NCBI RefSeq assembly: GCF_001011035.1
Contig: NZ_CP011492.1
Location: 3,605,501 to 3,669,500, forward strand
From: Streptomyces sp. CNQ-509
GTDB taxonomy: Bacteria; Actinomycetota; Actinomycetes; Streptomycetales; Streptomycetaceae
Length of the DNA: 64,000 nt
Direction: 5' to 3'
The translations under genes and the position numbers were made by a program. Numbering within the stretch: position 1 is the stretch's first letter; each line of letters opens with the position of its first letter. The notes below the pieces were generated by a model, which worked only from the letters and a program-made list of their open reading frames with translations, was not told the origin of the DNA and made no database searches. Of the stretch, positions 1 through 9,259 are shown piece by piece.

Positions 1-2
1 CC

Positions 3-464
3 TTCTGGTGGCCCAAGTTCACCGGGAAACTCCTTGACGAACGCCTGGGGAAGATCCAATTCTGGACGCTGTTCATCGGGTTCCACACCACCTTCCTCGT
101 CCAGCACTGGCTCGGGGCGGAAGGGATGCCGCGCCGCTACGCCGACTACCTCGCCGCCGACGGCTTCACCACCTTGAACACCGTCTCCTCCATCGGCTCG
201 TTCCTCCTCGGCCTGTCCGTGCTCCCGTTCCTCTACAACGTGTGGAAGACCGCCAAGTACGGCAAGAAGACCGAGGTCGACGACCCGTGGGGTTTCGGGC
301 GCTCACTGGAGTGGGCGACCTCCTGCCCGCCGCCCCGGCACAACTTCGTCACCCTGCCCCGTATTCGCTCCGAATCCCCGGCCTTCGACCTGCGCCACAG
401 CGACCTGGCCGCCCTCGGCAAGGCGGCGTCCGGCCCGCACGCGCGGTCCGGCCGGCGGCGCTGA
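3..464 (+). CDS. ctaD: Cytochrome c oxidase subunit I, C-terminal part (5' end outside window)
   Basis: The frame is open from the first bases and ends at TGA 462-464. The translation carries the characteristic end of actinobacterial aa3-type oxidase subunit I: a helix around FWTLFIGFHTTFLVQHW, the segment GMPRRYADY, a last membrane helix (FLLGLSVLPFLYNVWKT) and the soluble tail DDPWGFGRSLEWATSCPPP followed by HNFVTLPRIRSESPAFD. The family protein is the membrane-embedded haem-copper subunit that reduces O2 and pumps protons in the respiratory chain. The catalytic histidines lie upstream, outside the window. The tail after PAFD is shorter and more diverged than usual. Identification is firm; only about 153 residues are visible. 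Confidence 0.93.
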   Translation, partial: FWWPKFTGKLLDERLGKIQFWTLFIGFHTTFLVQHWLGAEGMPRRYADYLAADGFTTLNTVSSIGSFLLGLSVLPFLYNVWKTAKYGKKTEVDDPWGFGRSLEWATSCPPPRHNFVTLPRIRSESPAFDLRHSDLAALGKAASGPHARSGRRR

Positions 465-475
465 GGGTGGCGGCC

Positions 476-826
476 GTGCGACGACTGGATTCGCCGAGCG
501 CCGACTCGGTACGCAAGGGTGTCGCCGACCTGGAGGGCTACCTGCTGTGGCAGGCAGAGACCGAAAAGGCCCGCGCGGCGGCGGAAGCCTTCACCGCCGG
601 GCTGGACTGGCTGACGGCCGGTCAGCGCGCGGAGGTGCTGGCCCTGTACACCCGCACGGAACTGGACCGCTCCCGCGCGTCCGTCACCCACATCGCCCGG
701 CGCGCGCGTGAACTGCGTGAGGAGTACCAGGCCCGTTACGACCGTCTCAGACGCCGCGCCGTCGCCTGGTGCCTGGCACTGGGAGCAGTCGCGGTCTTCC
801 TCCTCTGCCTGGCCCGCACGCGCTGA
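476..826 (+). CDS. Small protein with C-terminal membrane anchor, unknown function
   Basis: A 116-residue protein read from GTG 476; GTG 467 is an equally possible in-frame start, only 3 nt after the ctaD stop. The N-terminal part is charged and helical (LEGYLLWQAETEKARAAA, then ARRARELREEYQARYDRLRRR), followed by one hydrophobic helix (AVAWCLALGAVAVFLLCLA) and a short basic tail, so it is probably a tail-anchored inner-membrane protein. The close spacing behind ctaD suggests co-transcription with the oxidase genes. No family is recognised; coding is supported by codon use and by the hairpin just after the stop. Confidence 0.6.
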   Translation: MRRLDSPSADSVRKGVADLEGYLLWQAETEKARAAAEAFTAGLDWLTAGQRAEVLALYTRTELDRSRASVTHIARRARELREEYQARYDRLRRRAVAWCLALGAVAVFLLCLARTR

Positions 827-831
827 TCACC

Positions 832-853
832 GGGCCGGTGGCACCGCCGGCCC
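832..853 (+). terminator. Hairpin after ctaD and the small membrane gene
   Basis: Inverted repeat GGGCCGGTGG / CCGCCGGCCC with a very short CA centre, so the real loop is probably larger, lying 5 nt after the stop at 826. There is no U-tract, as is usual in actinobacteria. Confidence 0.45.
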
Positions 854-1035
854 TGAAGCGTCCTGGCGTCCGTCCCGCACGCGCAGGAGCCGGCCCCCTG
901 CCAGACCCTTCGCTGCCGGAATCGTGCAACGACCACGTACCCGTGCTGTCACGATCCGCGCCTGTGCTTGCGTACGACTGTACGCAACGGTGGGAATTGC
1001 GGAGAGTGATCACGCGACCGGAGGAGGGGGACGGC

Positions 1036-2793
1036 ATGGCACGTTCGCGCGCGCAGACCGTGAGAAGCGCGGCGCAGGCCGTGATGGAGGGGGACAGCCC
1101 GAGGCAGTTCGCCCAGGACGAGCTGCGCCGCCGCGGCGCGCTGCCCGAAGGGGAGCAGGGCCACGGGGGCAGGGAAAGCGGCCGGGTCCGGCGCGGTGAC
1201 GCGCTCCGGGAGGACGGGATGGACCCGGCCGACTTCCCCGCCGCCCGGGACCAGGGCGGCAGCCTCGACACCATCATGACGCAGCAGTCCGTACCGCTGG
1301 ACGAGGCCGGGGAGGTGCTGAACCGCAGCGAGCTGAAGCGCGAGGGGCTTGAGCAGGTGCACGCCATCTGCCCGATGGTGCTGCCGCGCGGGCGCTCGTT
1401 CCTCAGCATGCTGCCGGTGTCGCTGCTGCTCGTCGTCGGCGCCGTCGGCACCATCGCGGTGGCCGCCACCGGCGACGACGTCGTGACGAACCCGCTCTTC
1501 GGCGCCCACTACTGGGTGCTGGCGATCTTCGCCGTCGGGTTCGTGTGGTGGCGGCAGGGAATGGTCATGGTGCCCGACGGGTGTCATGCCCTGATCACCA
1601 AGTTCGGCAAGCTGGAGCAGGTCGTCGGCCCCGGCCGGGTGATCCTGCTGAATCCGTGGAAGCGGGTCTCGTACATCCTCAACACCACCCGCGAGTACCC
1701 CTTCAACGCGCCCGTGCGCGAGGCCCCGACGAAGGGCGGGGTGAAGGCGTCCATCGACCTCTTCATCCAGTTCCGGATCAGCGACCCGGTCGAGTTCGTC
1801 TACACCCTCGGCGCCGTGCGCGGCTTCGAGGAGAAGCTGAACAACGCCGTCAGCGAGACGATCCGCAGCCTCATCTACGAGCAGGAGGCCGCCGGCATCT
1901 ACGACATGGTCGGCGAGGACACCACCCGGCTGCTCGACTCGCTGAACCACCAGTTCCGGCCCGCGGTCGAGCTGACCAACGCCAACATCACCCACGCCGA
2001 GCCCTCCGACCAGCCGTACCGGATGGACCTCGCGGCGCCGGAGATGGTGCGGATGGCCAAGGAGGCGTACACCCACGAGTACTCCCTCCAGCTCCGCAAG
2101 GAGCAGGACGAGGGCGACCTGAGCAAGGAGCTGGCGACCCGCGAGGAGGAGCTGTCCGCGATCCAGGCGGACATCGCCCAGTACCAGGCCCAGATGGACA
2201 CCGCCGTCGAGCGCGAGACCAACCGCGCCGAGGCGCTGGCCCGGCAGCGGTACGTCCAGGCCGAGTCGGAGGCGCGGGCCAACGCCGCGCTGCTGGAGGC
2301 GCAGGCGCTCGACATCCGCGCGGTGACGACCGCCGAGGCGCCGGAGATCCTGGAGTACCGCTACCAGCAGCAGGTCCTCGACACCCTGGAGCAGGTCGCC
2401 GACCACCTGCCGCAGTTGCTCCGCATCGGCGGCCCCGCCGACGGCGCGAACGGCGGCGGCGCGGGCGTCGACTTCCTGGCGCTCGCCCGGGAGCTGATCG
2501 GCGAGCACGGCGCGGACCTGTTCTCGGAGGCCGAGATGGCGGCCGTACGGGAGCGGCTGGCCGAGGTCGCGGCGCGGATCGCCGAGCGGGAGCCGGAGAT
2601 CCGGGCGCTGCGCGAGGCCGAGCGGCCGGCGCCGGTGCCGGCCCCGGCGGACAGCGCCGGGGCGGAGCAGGAGCACGCGCCGCACGAGCCGCAGGCGGCG
2701 GGAGCCGGCGCCGGAGCAGCCGGCGAAGGCCACGGACACGAGAGCACGGGCTTCGGGCCCGCGCACCACGGGCACGAGGAGGCGGGAGCATGA
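1036..2793 (+). CDS. SPFH/band 7 (prohibitin-stomatin type) membrane protein, first of a pair
   Basis: 585 residues from ATG 1036, chosen because GGAGGAGGGGG (1021-1030) sits just upstream. Residues about 1-110 are charged and probably disordered. Two membrane helices follow (LPVSLLLVVGAVGTIAVAA and YWVLAIFAVGFVWW), then the SPFH domain (GMVMVPDGCHALITKFGKLE, GPGRVILLNPWKRV, IQFRISDPVEFVYTLG), a long coiled coil rich in Glu, Lys and Gln (about 345-460), a region LEYRYQQQVLDTLEQVADHLP and a low-complexity His/Gly/Ala tail. SPFH proteins oligomerise into membrane microdomain scaffolds. The stop overlaps the start of the next SPFH gene (ATGA), so the two are translationally coupled and probably form hetero-oligomers. 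The substrate or client is unknown. Confidence 0.85.
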   Translation: MARSRAQTVRSAAQAVMEGDSPRQFAQDELRRRGALPEGEQGHGGRESGRVRRGDALREDGMDPADFPAARDQGGSLDTIMTQQSVPLDEAGEVLNRSELKREGLEQVHAICPMVLPRGRSFLSMLPVSLLLVVGAVGTIAVAATGDDVVTNPLFGAHYWVLAIFAVGFVWWRQGMVMVPDGCHALITKFGKLEQVVGPGRVILLNPWKRVSYILNTTREYPFNAPVREAPTKGGVKASIDLFIQFRISDPVEFVYTLGAVRGFEEKLNNAVSETIRSLIYEQEAAGIYDMVGEDTTRLLDSLNHQFRPAVELTNANITHAEPSDQPYRMDLAAPEMVRMAKEAYTHEYSLQLRKEQDEGDLSKELATREEELSAIQADIAQYQAQMDTAVERETNRAEALARQRYVQAESEARANAALLEAQALDIRAVTTAEAPEILEYRYQQQVLDTLEQVADHLPQLLRIGGPADGANGGGAGVDFLALARELIGEHGADLFSEAEMAAVRERLAEVAARIAEREPEIRALREAERPAPVPAPADSAGAEQEHAPHEPQAAGAGAGAAGEGHGHESTGFGPAHHGHEEAGA

Positions 2794-4145
2794 GCACGGC
2801 GGCCATGAAGCGCAGGTCGGTCATCTCCGAACTCGTCGCGGCCTGGGGCGACATCCCCCAACTGCTGCGCGGCGGCGAGGCCGGCACCCTGATCCCCGTC
2901 ATCATCCCCCGCCACCGCCGCCGGCTGTGGTGGATGGTGCCGCTGTGGCTGGCGCTGCTGGCGCTCGCGACCGGCGTGATGGCCGGGCTGCAGAGCGGCA
3001 GCGAGGACGGCTGGAGCGCGAGCGCGTACGACGCGCTGGCGGCGGCCGCGTACGGCACCGGCGTCTTCCTGCTGGTCGTCGGCGTGCTGTGGTGGTGGCG
3101 CTCCTCGATCGTGAAGATCGAGCAGGGCACGAACGGCGTCCTCACCCGCTACGGCGCCATCTCCCGCACGCTCGGCCCCGGCCGGCACTTCGTCTGGCAC
3201 CCCTGGTCGCGGGTGGACTTCGTCGTCGACACGGCCACGGAGATCCCGTACTCGGCGCCGGTCATGGCCTGCCCGACGCAGGAGAACGTGCCGCTGCGCT
3301 CGATCGACTTCTTCCTGAAGTTCCGCATCAACGACGCGGTGCTCTTCGTCCGCACCATCGGCGCGGGCAACTTCGACCTGGTGCTCTCCAGCGCCGTGCA
3401 GGACGCGATCCGCCAGCGCGCCCGCCGGGTGCGCACGGAGCGGGCGTACGACCTGCGCGGCTCGGACGTCGCGGACATGCAGGACCTGCTCAACCGCCAG
3501 TTGGCCCGCTACGGCGTCCGCATCACCGGCGCCAACATCCCCGACGTCCAGCTCCCCGCGCAGTACCAGCAGCACCTCGCCACCCGCGAGCGGGTGGCGA
3601 AGGAGCGGACCGCGTACGAGCAGGAGTGGGGCCTGATCCGCAAGCGCCGCATCGACAACCTGCAGATGGACATCGAGCGGGCGAAGAAGGCGCGCGACGC
3701 GCGGTTCGTGGAGGTCAAGGCCGCGCTGAACCGGGCCCGCGAGGAGGTCGCCCGGCTGCTGGAGCAGCAGGAGACCGAGGCGCAGAAGGTCCGCTTCGAG
3801 ATCGAGACCCGCGGGCGCAGCGGCCTCATCGCCGCCGAGAACGAGGCGAAGGCGCAGCGCCGGCTGGCGCAGGCGTACCGCGACAACCGCGCGGTGCTGC
3901 AGTACGAGCTGGCCAGGCGGCGGCTGGAGGTGGGCGCGGTGCTCGCGGGCAGCGCGCCGCGGCCGACGGTCATCCGCACGGACGGCGGCGGAGGCGGTGG
4001 CGCCGATGGATCCGCGCTCTCGACCCTCCTCACGGCGCAGTTGCTCCCCCGGCTGACGGCCGGCTCCCCGGCGGGCGACCCCCCGCCGGCGGGCGGCCTG
4101 CTCCGGGCGGTGGCGGCCGACGGACACGGGGCCGGCGAGGAGTGA
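2790..4145 (+). CDS. SPFH/band 7 membrane protein, second of a pair
   Basis: 451 residues; ATG 2790 overlaps the stop of the preceding SPFH gene as ATGA. Two N-terminal membrane helices (WMVPLWLALLALATGVMAGL and AAAYGTGVFLLVVGVLWWW) precede an SPFH domain (IVKIEQGTNGVLTRYGAISR, LGPGRHFVWHPWSRVD, IDFFLKFRINDAVLFVRTIG). A long basic/acidic coiled coil follows (about 275-385), then a Gly-rich linker and a hydrophobic tail. The architecture mirrors the upstream gene but the sequences are well diverged, so this looks like an old duplication kept as a two-subunit scaffold. Confidence 0.85.
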   Translation: MSTAAMKRRSVISELVAAWGDIPQLLRGGEAGTLIPVIIPRHRRRLWWMVPLWLALLALATGVMAGLQSGSEDGWSASAYDALAAAAYGTGVFLLVVGVLWWWRSSIVKIEQGTNGVLTRYGAISRTLGPGRHFVWHPWSRVDFVVDTATEIPYSAPVMACPTQENVPLRSIDFFLKFRINDAVLFVRTIGAGNFDLVLSSAVQDAIRQRARRVRTERAYDLRGSDVADMQDLLNRQLARYGVRITGANIPDVQLPAQYQQHLATRERVAKERTAYEQEWGLIRKRRIDNLQMDIERAKKARDARFVEVKAALNRAREEVARLLEQQETEAQKVRFEIETRGRSGLIAAENEAKAQRRLAQAYRDNRAVLQYELARRRLEVGAVLAGSAPRPTVIRTDGGGGGGADGSALSTLLTAQLLPRLTAGSPAGDPPPAGGLLRAVAADGHGAGEE

Positions 4146-4185
4146 GCGGGGCCGTGCGGCGGGCGCGGGGGGCTCGCCGCACGGC

Positions 4186-4191
4186 TACCGT
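4186..4191 (+). promoter_or_regulatory. Leaderless promoter -10 box (TACCGT) of the DUF488 gene
   Basis: TACCGT followed by exactly six bases (GGACGT) and then ATG 4198. This is the TANNNT-N6-start geometry of leaderless actinobacterial mRNAs, and there is no Shine-Dalgarno sequence. Confidence 0.6.
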
Positions 4192-4197
4192 GGACGT

Positions 4198-4566
4198 ATG
4201 GCGACAAAACACGCACCCCCTCGGATACGGCGCGTCTACGACGACCCCGCCGGCGACGACGGCACGCGCGTCCTCGTCGACCGGATCTGGCCCCGCGGCA
4301 TGACCAAGGAGAAGGCACACGTCGACGAGTGGCTGAAGGCCATCGCGCCCTCGGACGAGCTGCGCCACTGGCTGCACGCGGACTTCGAGCGCTACCCGGA
4401 CTTCGTGAAGCGCTATCGCAAGGAGCTGGCCGACCACGAGCGGGCGGAGGCGCTCGCGCACCTGCGCGCGCTGTACGAGCAGGGGCCGCTGACGCTGGTG
4501 ACCAGCACGAAGGAAGTGCGGCGCAGCCACCTGACGGTGCTCGCGGAGGAGCTGGAGCGGGGCTGA
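4198..4566 (+). CDS. DUF488 (YeaO-like) family protein
   Basis: 122 residues. The N-terminal hallmark RRVYDDP...GTRVLVDRIWPRG and the later WLKAIAPSDELRHWLHAD, RYRKELAD and LTLVTSTKEVRRSHLTVL are the conserved blocks of the DUF488/YeaO family, whose biochemical role is not established. The full family length is present. The start is fixed by the leaderless -10 box ending 6 nt upstream. It stands alone between the SPFH pair and an HdeD-like gene. Confidence 0.82.
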   Translation: MATKHAPPRIRRVYDDPAGDDGTRVLVDRIWPRGMTKEKAHVDEWLKAIAPSDELRHWLHADFERYPDFVKRYRKELADHERAEALAHLRALYEQGPLTLVTSTKEVRRSHLTVLAEELERG

Positions 4567-4640
4567 CCCGCGGCCGTACGCGTCACCCGTACGGCCCAGC
4601 GCCGGTGGCGGCCCCGCCGGGCCCGCTCACAGCCTGGAGC

Positions 4641-5480
<840 letters not shown>

Positions 5481-5504
5481 GCGGGACACCGGTCCGGGTC
5501 CGCC

Positions 5505-5535
5505 GCCCCCGGCGCGCAAGGCGCGCGCCGGGGGC
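5505..5535 (+). terminator. Strong hairpin after the HdeD-like gene
   Basis: Perfect 13-bp stem (5505-5517 with 5523-5535, GCCCCCGGCGCGC) and a 5-nt loop, 24 nt after the stop codon. Confidence 0.75.
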
Positions 5536-5571
5536 CGCGTGTTGCCCGGCGGGGCCGCGACCGGCTGCTGC

Positions 5572-5577
5572 CATGAT
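5572..5577 (+). promoter_or_regulatory. Leaderless -10 box (CATGAT) of the HhH-GPD gene
   Basis: CATGAT, then six bases (GCTCGG), then ATG 5584, with no Shine-Dalgarno sequence. The spacing is the one used by leaderless transcripts and favours 5584 as the start. Confidence 0.5.
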
Positions 5578-5583
5578 GCTCGG

Positions 5584-6204
5584 ATGAACGTCACCGTCCG
5601 TCTCGCGCAGCAGCCGGAGGCCGACGCGCTGCTCGGCCGCAGCCCGCTGGCCGTCCTGGTCGGCATGCTCCTCGACCAGCAGGTGCCCATGGAGTGGGCG
5701 TTCTCCGGCCCGTACACGATCGCCCGCCGCATGGGCGGCGACGACCTCGACGCCCACGCCATCGCCGCGCAGGACCCCGAGGCGTTCGCCGCGCTGCTCT
5801 CCGAGAAGCCGGCCGTGCACCGCTACCCCGGCTCGATGGCCAAGCGGATCCAGCAGCTCTGCGCGTACCTCGTGCACGAGTACGACGGCGACGCCGAAGC
5901 CCTCTGGCGCGACGCCGGCAGCGGCCGGGAGCTGCTGCGGCGGCTCCAGGCGCTGCCCGGGTACGGGAAGCAGAAGGCGCAGATCCTCACCGCGCTGCTG
6001 GGCAAGCAGTACGGCGTCACGCCCGACGGCTGGCGCGAGGCGGCGGGCGCGTACGGCGACGACGGCAGCCGCCGGTCGGTCGCGGACATCACCGGGCCGG
6101 AGACGCTGACGGAGGTACGGGCGTTCAAGCAGGAGGCGAAGGCGGCGGCCAAGGCGGCCGGGGCGCAGGGGAAGACGGGGCGGAAGGCGAAGAAGCCCAC
6201 CTGA
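5584..6204 (+). CDS. HhH-GPD family base-excision DNA repair protein
   Basis: 206 residues. It matches the actinobacterial HhH-GPD group (TIGR03252-type): LLGRSPLAVLVGMLLDQQVP near the start, then a central helix-hairpin-helix (LQALPGYGKQKAQILTALLG) in which GYGKQKA is the hairpin and ALLG opens the glycosylase region. A Lys/Ala-rich C-terminal tail resembles a DNA-binding extension. The family removes damaged bases, but the lesion recognised by this subgroup is not settled and I do not see the iron-sulphur Cys cluster of EndoIII/MutY. The start is supported by the leaderless -10 box. Confidence 0.8.
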   Translation: MNVTVRLAQQPEADALLGRSPLAVLVGMLLDQQVPMEWAFSGPYTIARRMGGDDLDAHAIAAQDPEAFAALLSEKPAVHRYPGSMAKRIQQLCAYLVHEYDGDAEALWRDAGSGRELLRRLQALPGYGKQKAQILTALLGKQYGVTPDGWREAAGAYGDDGSRRSVADITGPETLTEVRAFKQEAKAAAKAAGAQGKTGRKAKKPT

Positions 6205-6340
6205 ACCGGGACGGGTTGGCCTCCGGCCCATTCCGCAACGCCGTTCGAGTCGCTAGGTTGCTCGCACTCCGTCCGCCTTGCGGACAGGAGACCCCACACG
6301 CCGGACAGGTTCGCCCACCTTTGACGTCGGAAGGACTCCT

Positions 6341-7873
6341 GTGTTCCCTCGAAGATTCACGGCTGCGCTGGGCGCGGCCGCCCTCGCCGTCCCCCTGCTC
6401 CTGGCCAGCTCGGCGCCCGCCGGCGCGGCACAACCGGCGAAGGACGGCGCGAAGCTGGCCCGGGACCTGGTGCGCGCGTCCAGTGCTGCGGACGCGTACA
6501 AGCACCTCAAGGCGTTCCAGCGGATCGCGGACCGCAACGGCGGCCACCGCGCGGCCGGTTCGCCGGGGTACGAGGCGTCCGCCGCGTACGTCTACGACCA
6601 GCTCAAGCAGGCCGGCTACGACGTCGGGTACGACACCTTCGACTTCACCTACTCCGAGACGCTGAAGGACGAGTTCGCCGTCGTCTCGCCCGAGGCGCGG
6701 GACATCGAGATATTCGCGATGACCTTCTCGAAGTCGACCCCCGAGGGCGGCCTCGACGCGCCGCTGGCTGCCGTGCCCGTCGACGCCGACGGCACCTCGG
6801 GCTGCGAGCCGGGCGACTTCACGGGCGGCGACTACACGGGCAAGGTCGCGCTCGTCCAGCGCGGCGGCTGCAACTTCTCCGTCAAGCAGGCCCACGCCGC
6901 GGACGCGGGCGCCGTCGCCACCGTCATCTACAACAACACCGAGGGCGCCCTCAACGGGACCCTCGGCGACGCCGACGCGGTCAAGGTGCCCACCGGCGGC
7001 ATCACCAAGGCCGAGGGCGAGGCCCTGACCACGCTGCTGACGCAGGGCGAGGTCACCGTCCACGTCGACATCCAGACGATCGTCGAGCCGCGGACGACGC
7101 GGAACGTCATCGCCGAGACCAGGGGCGGCGCCGAGGACCGCACCGTCATGCTCGGCGCGCACCTCGACTCGGTCGCCGAGGGCGCCGGCATCAACGACAA
7201 CGCCTCGGGCTCCGCGGCGCTGCTGGAGGTCGCGAAGGAACTGGCGAAGGCGGAGAAGAAGCCGCGCAACCAGGTGCGCTTCGCGTTCTGGTCGGCGGAG
7301 GAGCTGAGCCTCGTCGGCTCCACGGACTACGTGAGCCGGCTCACCCCGCGCCAGTTGCGGGACATCGAGCTGTACCTGAACTTCGACATGGTCGCCTCGC
7401 CGAACTACGGCCTCTTCGTCTACGACGGCGACGACTCCGACGGCGTCGGCGAGGGCCCGGGGCCCGAGGGCTCGGCGCAGTTGGAGCGGCAGATCACCGA
7501 CTTCATGGACAGGAAGGGGATGCCGCACGAGGGCACCGACTTCACCGGCCGCTCCGACTACGGCCCCTTCATCGAGGTGGGCATCCCGTCCGGCGGCACG
7601 TTCACGGGCGCGGAGGGGACGAAGACCGAGGCGCAGGCCGTGAAGTTCGGCGGCACGGCGGGCAAGGCGTACGACCCGTGCTACCACACGGCGTGCGACG
7701 ACCTGGACAACATCAGCATGCCGGCGTTCGACGCGAACATCGACGTCATCGCCCACGCGGTCGGGACGTACGCGCACGACGTCAGCTCGCTGCGCGAGCC
7801 GGTGTCGTTCGTGCCCACCGAGGGCGACGAGGGCAGCGGCGGGGGTGCGCACGACGACCACGCGGAGCGGTGA
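6341..7873 (+). CDS. Secreted M28 family zinc aminopeptidase with PA domain
   Basis: 510 residues from GTG 6341 (GGAAGGA at 6329-6335). A Sec signal peptide ends near residue 30 (ALAVPLLLASSAPAGAA). A PA insert domain lies at about 140-240 (LVQRGGCNFSVKQAHAADAG). The M28 di-zinc core follows: GAHLDSVAEG (His, Asp), INDNASGSAALLE, SAEELSLVGS (catalytic Glu and Glu ligand), NFDMVASPNYG, GRSDYGPF and the last His ligand in YHTACDDLDN. These residues are all intact. The family removes N-terminal, mostly hydrophobic residues from extracellular peptides, as in the S. griseus aminopeptidase. It is monocistronic, with a strong hairpin downstream. Confidence 0.92.
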   Translation: MFPRRFTAALGAAALAVPLLLASSAPAGAAQPAKDGAKLARDLVRASSAADAYKHLKAFQRIADRNGGHRAAGSPGYEASAAYVYDQLKQAGYDVGYDTFDFTYSETLKDEFAVVSPEARDIEIFAMTFSKSTPEGGLDAPLAAVPVDADGTSGCEPGDFTGGDYTGKVALVQRGGCNFSVKQAHAADAGAVATVIYNNTEGALNGTLGDADAVKVPTGGITKAEGEALTTLLTQGEVTVHVDIQTIVEPRTTRNVIAETRGGAEDRTVMLGAHLDSVAEGAGINDNASGSAALLEVAKELAKAEKKPRNQVRFAFWSAEELSLVGSTDYVSRLTPRQLRDIELYLNFDMVASPNYGLFVYDGDDSDGVGEGPGPEGSAQLERQITDFMDRKGMPHEGTDFTGRSDYGPFIEVGIPSGGTFTGAEGTKTEAQAVKFGGTAGKAYDPCYHTACDDLDNISMPAFDANIDVIAHAVGTYAHDVSSLREPVSFVPTEGDEGSGGGAHDDHAER

Positions 7874-7916
7874 GCGCGTGACGGCGTAGCACAGACGCGG
7901 TAGCACAGACGCGAGG

Positions 7917-7946
7917 GGAGCCCGGGCCGCGAACGGCCCGGGCTCC
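7917..7946 (+). terminator. Rho-independent-type hairpin after the M28 peptidase gene
   Basis: Perfect 13-bp stem GGAGCCCGGGCCG / CGGCCCGGGCTCC with a CGAA tetraloop. Confidence 0.85.
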
Positions 7947-8102
7947 TGCCGCCCCCCCGCCGTGCCGCCGCCTCGCTTCGGCCGTGCACCGCCGTGCACC
8001 GCCTTGCTTCTTTCGGCTCCCGCTTGCCTCCGCCTTGCTTCGCACTTGCCGCTGACTTGTGGCTCCTGTGCCTCACTGCTGCGCCCGGAGGCGCATCCCC
8101 GG

Positions 8103-8108
8103 TAGGCT
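8103..8108 (+). promoter_or_regulatory. Leaderless -10 box (TAGGCT)
   Basis: TAGGCT, then exactly six bases, then GTG 8115, with no Shine-Dalgarno sequence. Confidence 0.6.
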
Positions 8109-8114
8109 TTCCGT

Positions 8115-8411
8115 GTGATCTTCAAGCGCATCGGAAACGGGAGGCCGTACCCCCACCACGGCCGGGAGTCCACCCGCCAGTGGGCTGATGTCGCGCCACG
8201 CCCGGTACGCCTCGACCAGTTGGTGACGACGAAGCAGCAACTGGACCTGGAGACCTTGCTCGCCGAGGACTCGACCTTCTACGGCGACCTCTTCGCCCAC
8301 GTCGTGAAGTGGCGCGGCGACCTCTATCTGGAGGACGGACTGCACCGCGCGGTGCGGGCGGCGCTGCAGCAGCGCCAGGTGCTGCACGCGCGCGTCCTTG
8401 AGCTGGACTGA
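8115..8411 (+). CDS. Conserved small streptomycete protein, sometimes labelled VapB-like antitoxin
   Basis: 98 residues from GTG 8115. The protein reads MIFKRIGNGRPYPHHGRES at the start, a middle RPVRLDQLVTTKQQLDLETL and a C-terminal VVKWRGDLYLEDGLHRAVRA. It is a compact, charged, probably cytoplasmic protein of a type I recall as conserved next to the LytR_C gene in streptomycetes. Automatic annotation sometimes calls it a VapB antitoxin, but no toxin gene lies beside it here and I see no classical antitoxin DNA-binding fold, so the function is open. Confidence 0.7.
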   Translation: MIFKRIGNGRPYPHHGRESTRQWADVAPRPVRLDQLVTTKQQLDLETLLAEDSTFYGDLFAHVVKWRGDLYLEDGLHRAVRAALQQRQVLHARVLELD

Positions 8412-8487
8412 CCAGTCTGTTGACCCTTTCGGGGGGACCCGCCTCCACCCCGTAGATCATCTAGTAGGCACGGTCCCTTCCGGCTAC

Positions 8488-8493
8488 TACGCT
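8488..8493 (+). promoter_or_regulatory. Leaderless -10 box (TACGCT) of the LytR_C gene
   Basis: TACGCT followed by six bases (GCCGCC) and ATG 8500. Confidence 0.6.
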
Positions 8494-8499
8494 GCCGCC

Positions 8500-9174
8500 A
8501 TGAGCATGCTGACGCCCCCCGAGATGGGCGGGCCGTACCGCATCAAGGGCACCAAATATCCGCGTATGCGGCGAAGCCGCCGGCGCCGGAGAGTGCTCGC
8601 CCTGCTCGGTGCCGTGCTCGCGGTCGCGGTGGTCGGCTGGGGGACGCTCCAACTCGTCGACGCCTTCACGGGCGGCGGCGAGGACGAGGAGAAGGCGGCG
8701 CAGGCCCGTACGCCCGGCGACTGCGGCGCCGGGGACACCGGCGCGAAGTCCGGCGAGGGCAAGAGACCCGAGCGCGGTCCCGGCGAGAAGCCGGCCGAGC
8801 TTCCCGCCCCGGGCCGGGTCGAGGTCAACGTGCTGAACGCCACGGCCAGGACCGGCCTCGCGCAGAAGACCGCCGACGAGCTCAAGAAGCGCGGCTTCAA
8901 GATCGGCAAGGTGGACAACGCGCCCGCGGCGTACGACAAGAAGGTACGCGGCGAGGGCGTCCTGCTCGGCGCCCCGGGGACCGTGGACGGCGAACTGAAG
9001 GTGCTCGGCACACAACTGGCGCAGGCGGAGCCGAAGGCGGTCGAGCGCGAGGGCGCGGTGGTCGACCTGATCATCGGCGACGAGTTCCGCGGGCTGACCG
9101 AGCCGGCGGAGGCGAAGGCGGCGCTGAAGGCGCTGACGGCCCCGGCGAAGGCGAAGCCGGGGGCGTGCGAGTGA
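8500..9174 (+). CDS. Membrane-anchored protein with LytR C-terminal domain
   Basis: 224 residues from ATG 8500, placed by a leaderless -10 box. A basic cytoplasmic N-terminus (RMRRSRRRRRVLALLG) leads into one membrane helix (VLALLGAVLAVAVVGWGTLQ), a charged linker with a Cys, and a LytR_C (DUF2156-independent) domain starting at VEVNVLNATARTGLAQKTAD and continuing through KRGFKIGKVDN to VVDLIIGDEF. LytR_C domains occur in cell-wall LCP proteins and as stand-alone envelope proteins. The catalytic LCP domain is absent here, so this is an extracytoplasmic binding module. It converges on upp with a hairpin between them. Confidence 0.85.
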   Translation: MSMLTPPEMGGPYRIKGTKYPRMRRSRRRRRVLALLGAVLAVAVVGWGTLQLVDAFTGGGEDEEKAAQARTPGDCGAGDTGAKSGEGKRPERGPGEKPAELPAPGRVEVNVLNATARTGLAQKTADELKKRGFKIGKVDNAPAAYDKKVRGEGVLLGAPGTVDGELKVLGTQLAQAEPKAVEREGAVVDLIIGDEFRGLTEPAEAKAALKALTAPAKAKPGACE

Positions 9175-9230
9175 GGACGCCCGCGGCGGAGGGCCCCGCG
9201 GACCGGGCGGTCGCTGATCCGGCGCCTGCC

Positions 9231-9254
9231 GGCCCGGCGGCCCCCGGCCGGGCC
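9231..9254. terminator. Bidirectional hairpin between the convergent LytR_C gene and upp
   Basis: GGCCCGG (9231-9237) pairs with CCGGGCC (9248-9254) across a 10-nt loop in the gap between two convergent stops. Confidence 0.5.
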
Positions 9255-9259
9255 CGCCG

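Noticed and set aside
8115..8411. A toxin-antitoxin pair (VapB label)
   Set aside because: No toxin gene lies next to it and no antitoxin DNA-binding fold is visible.
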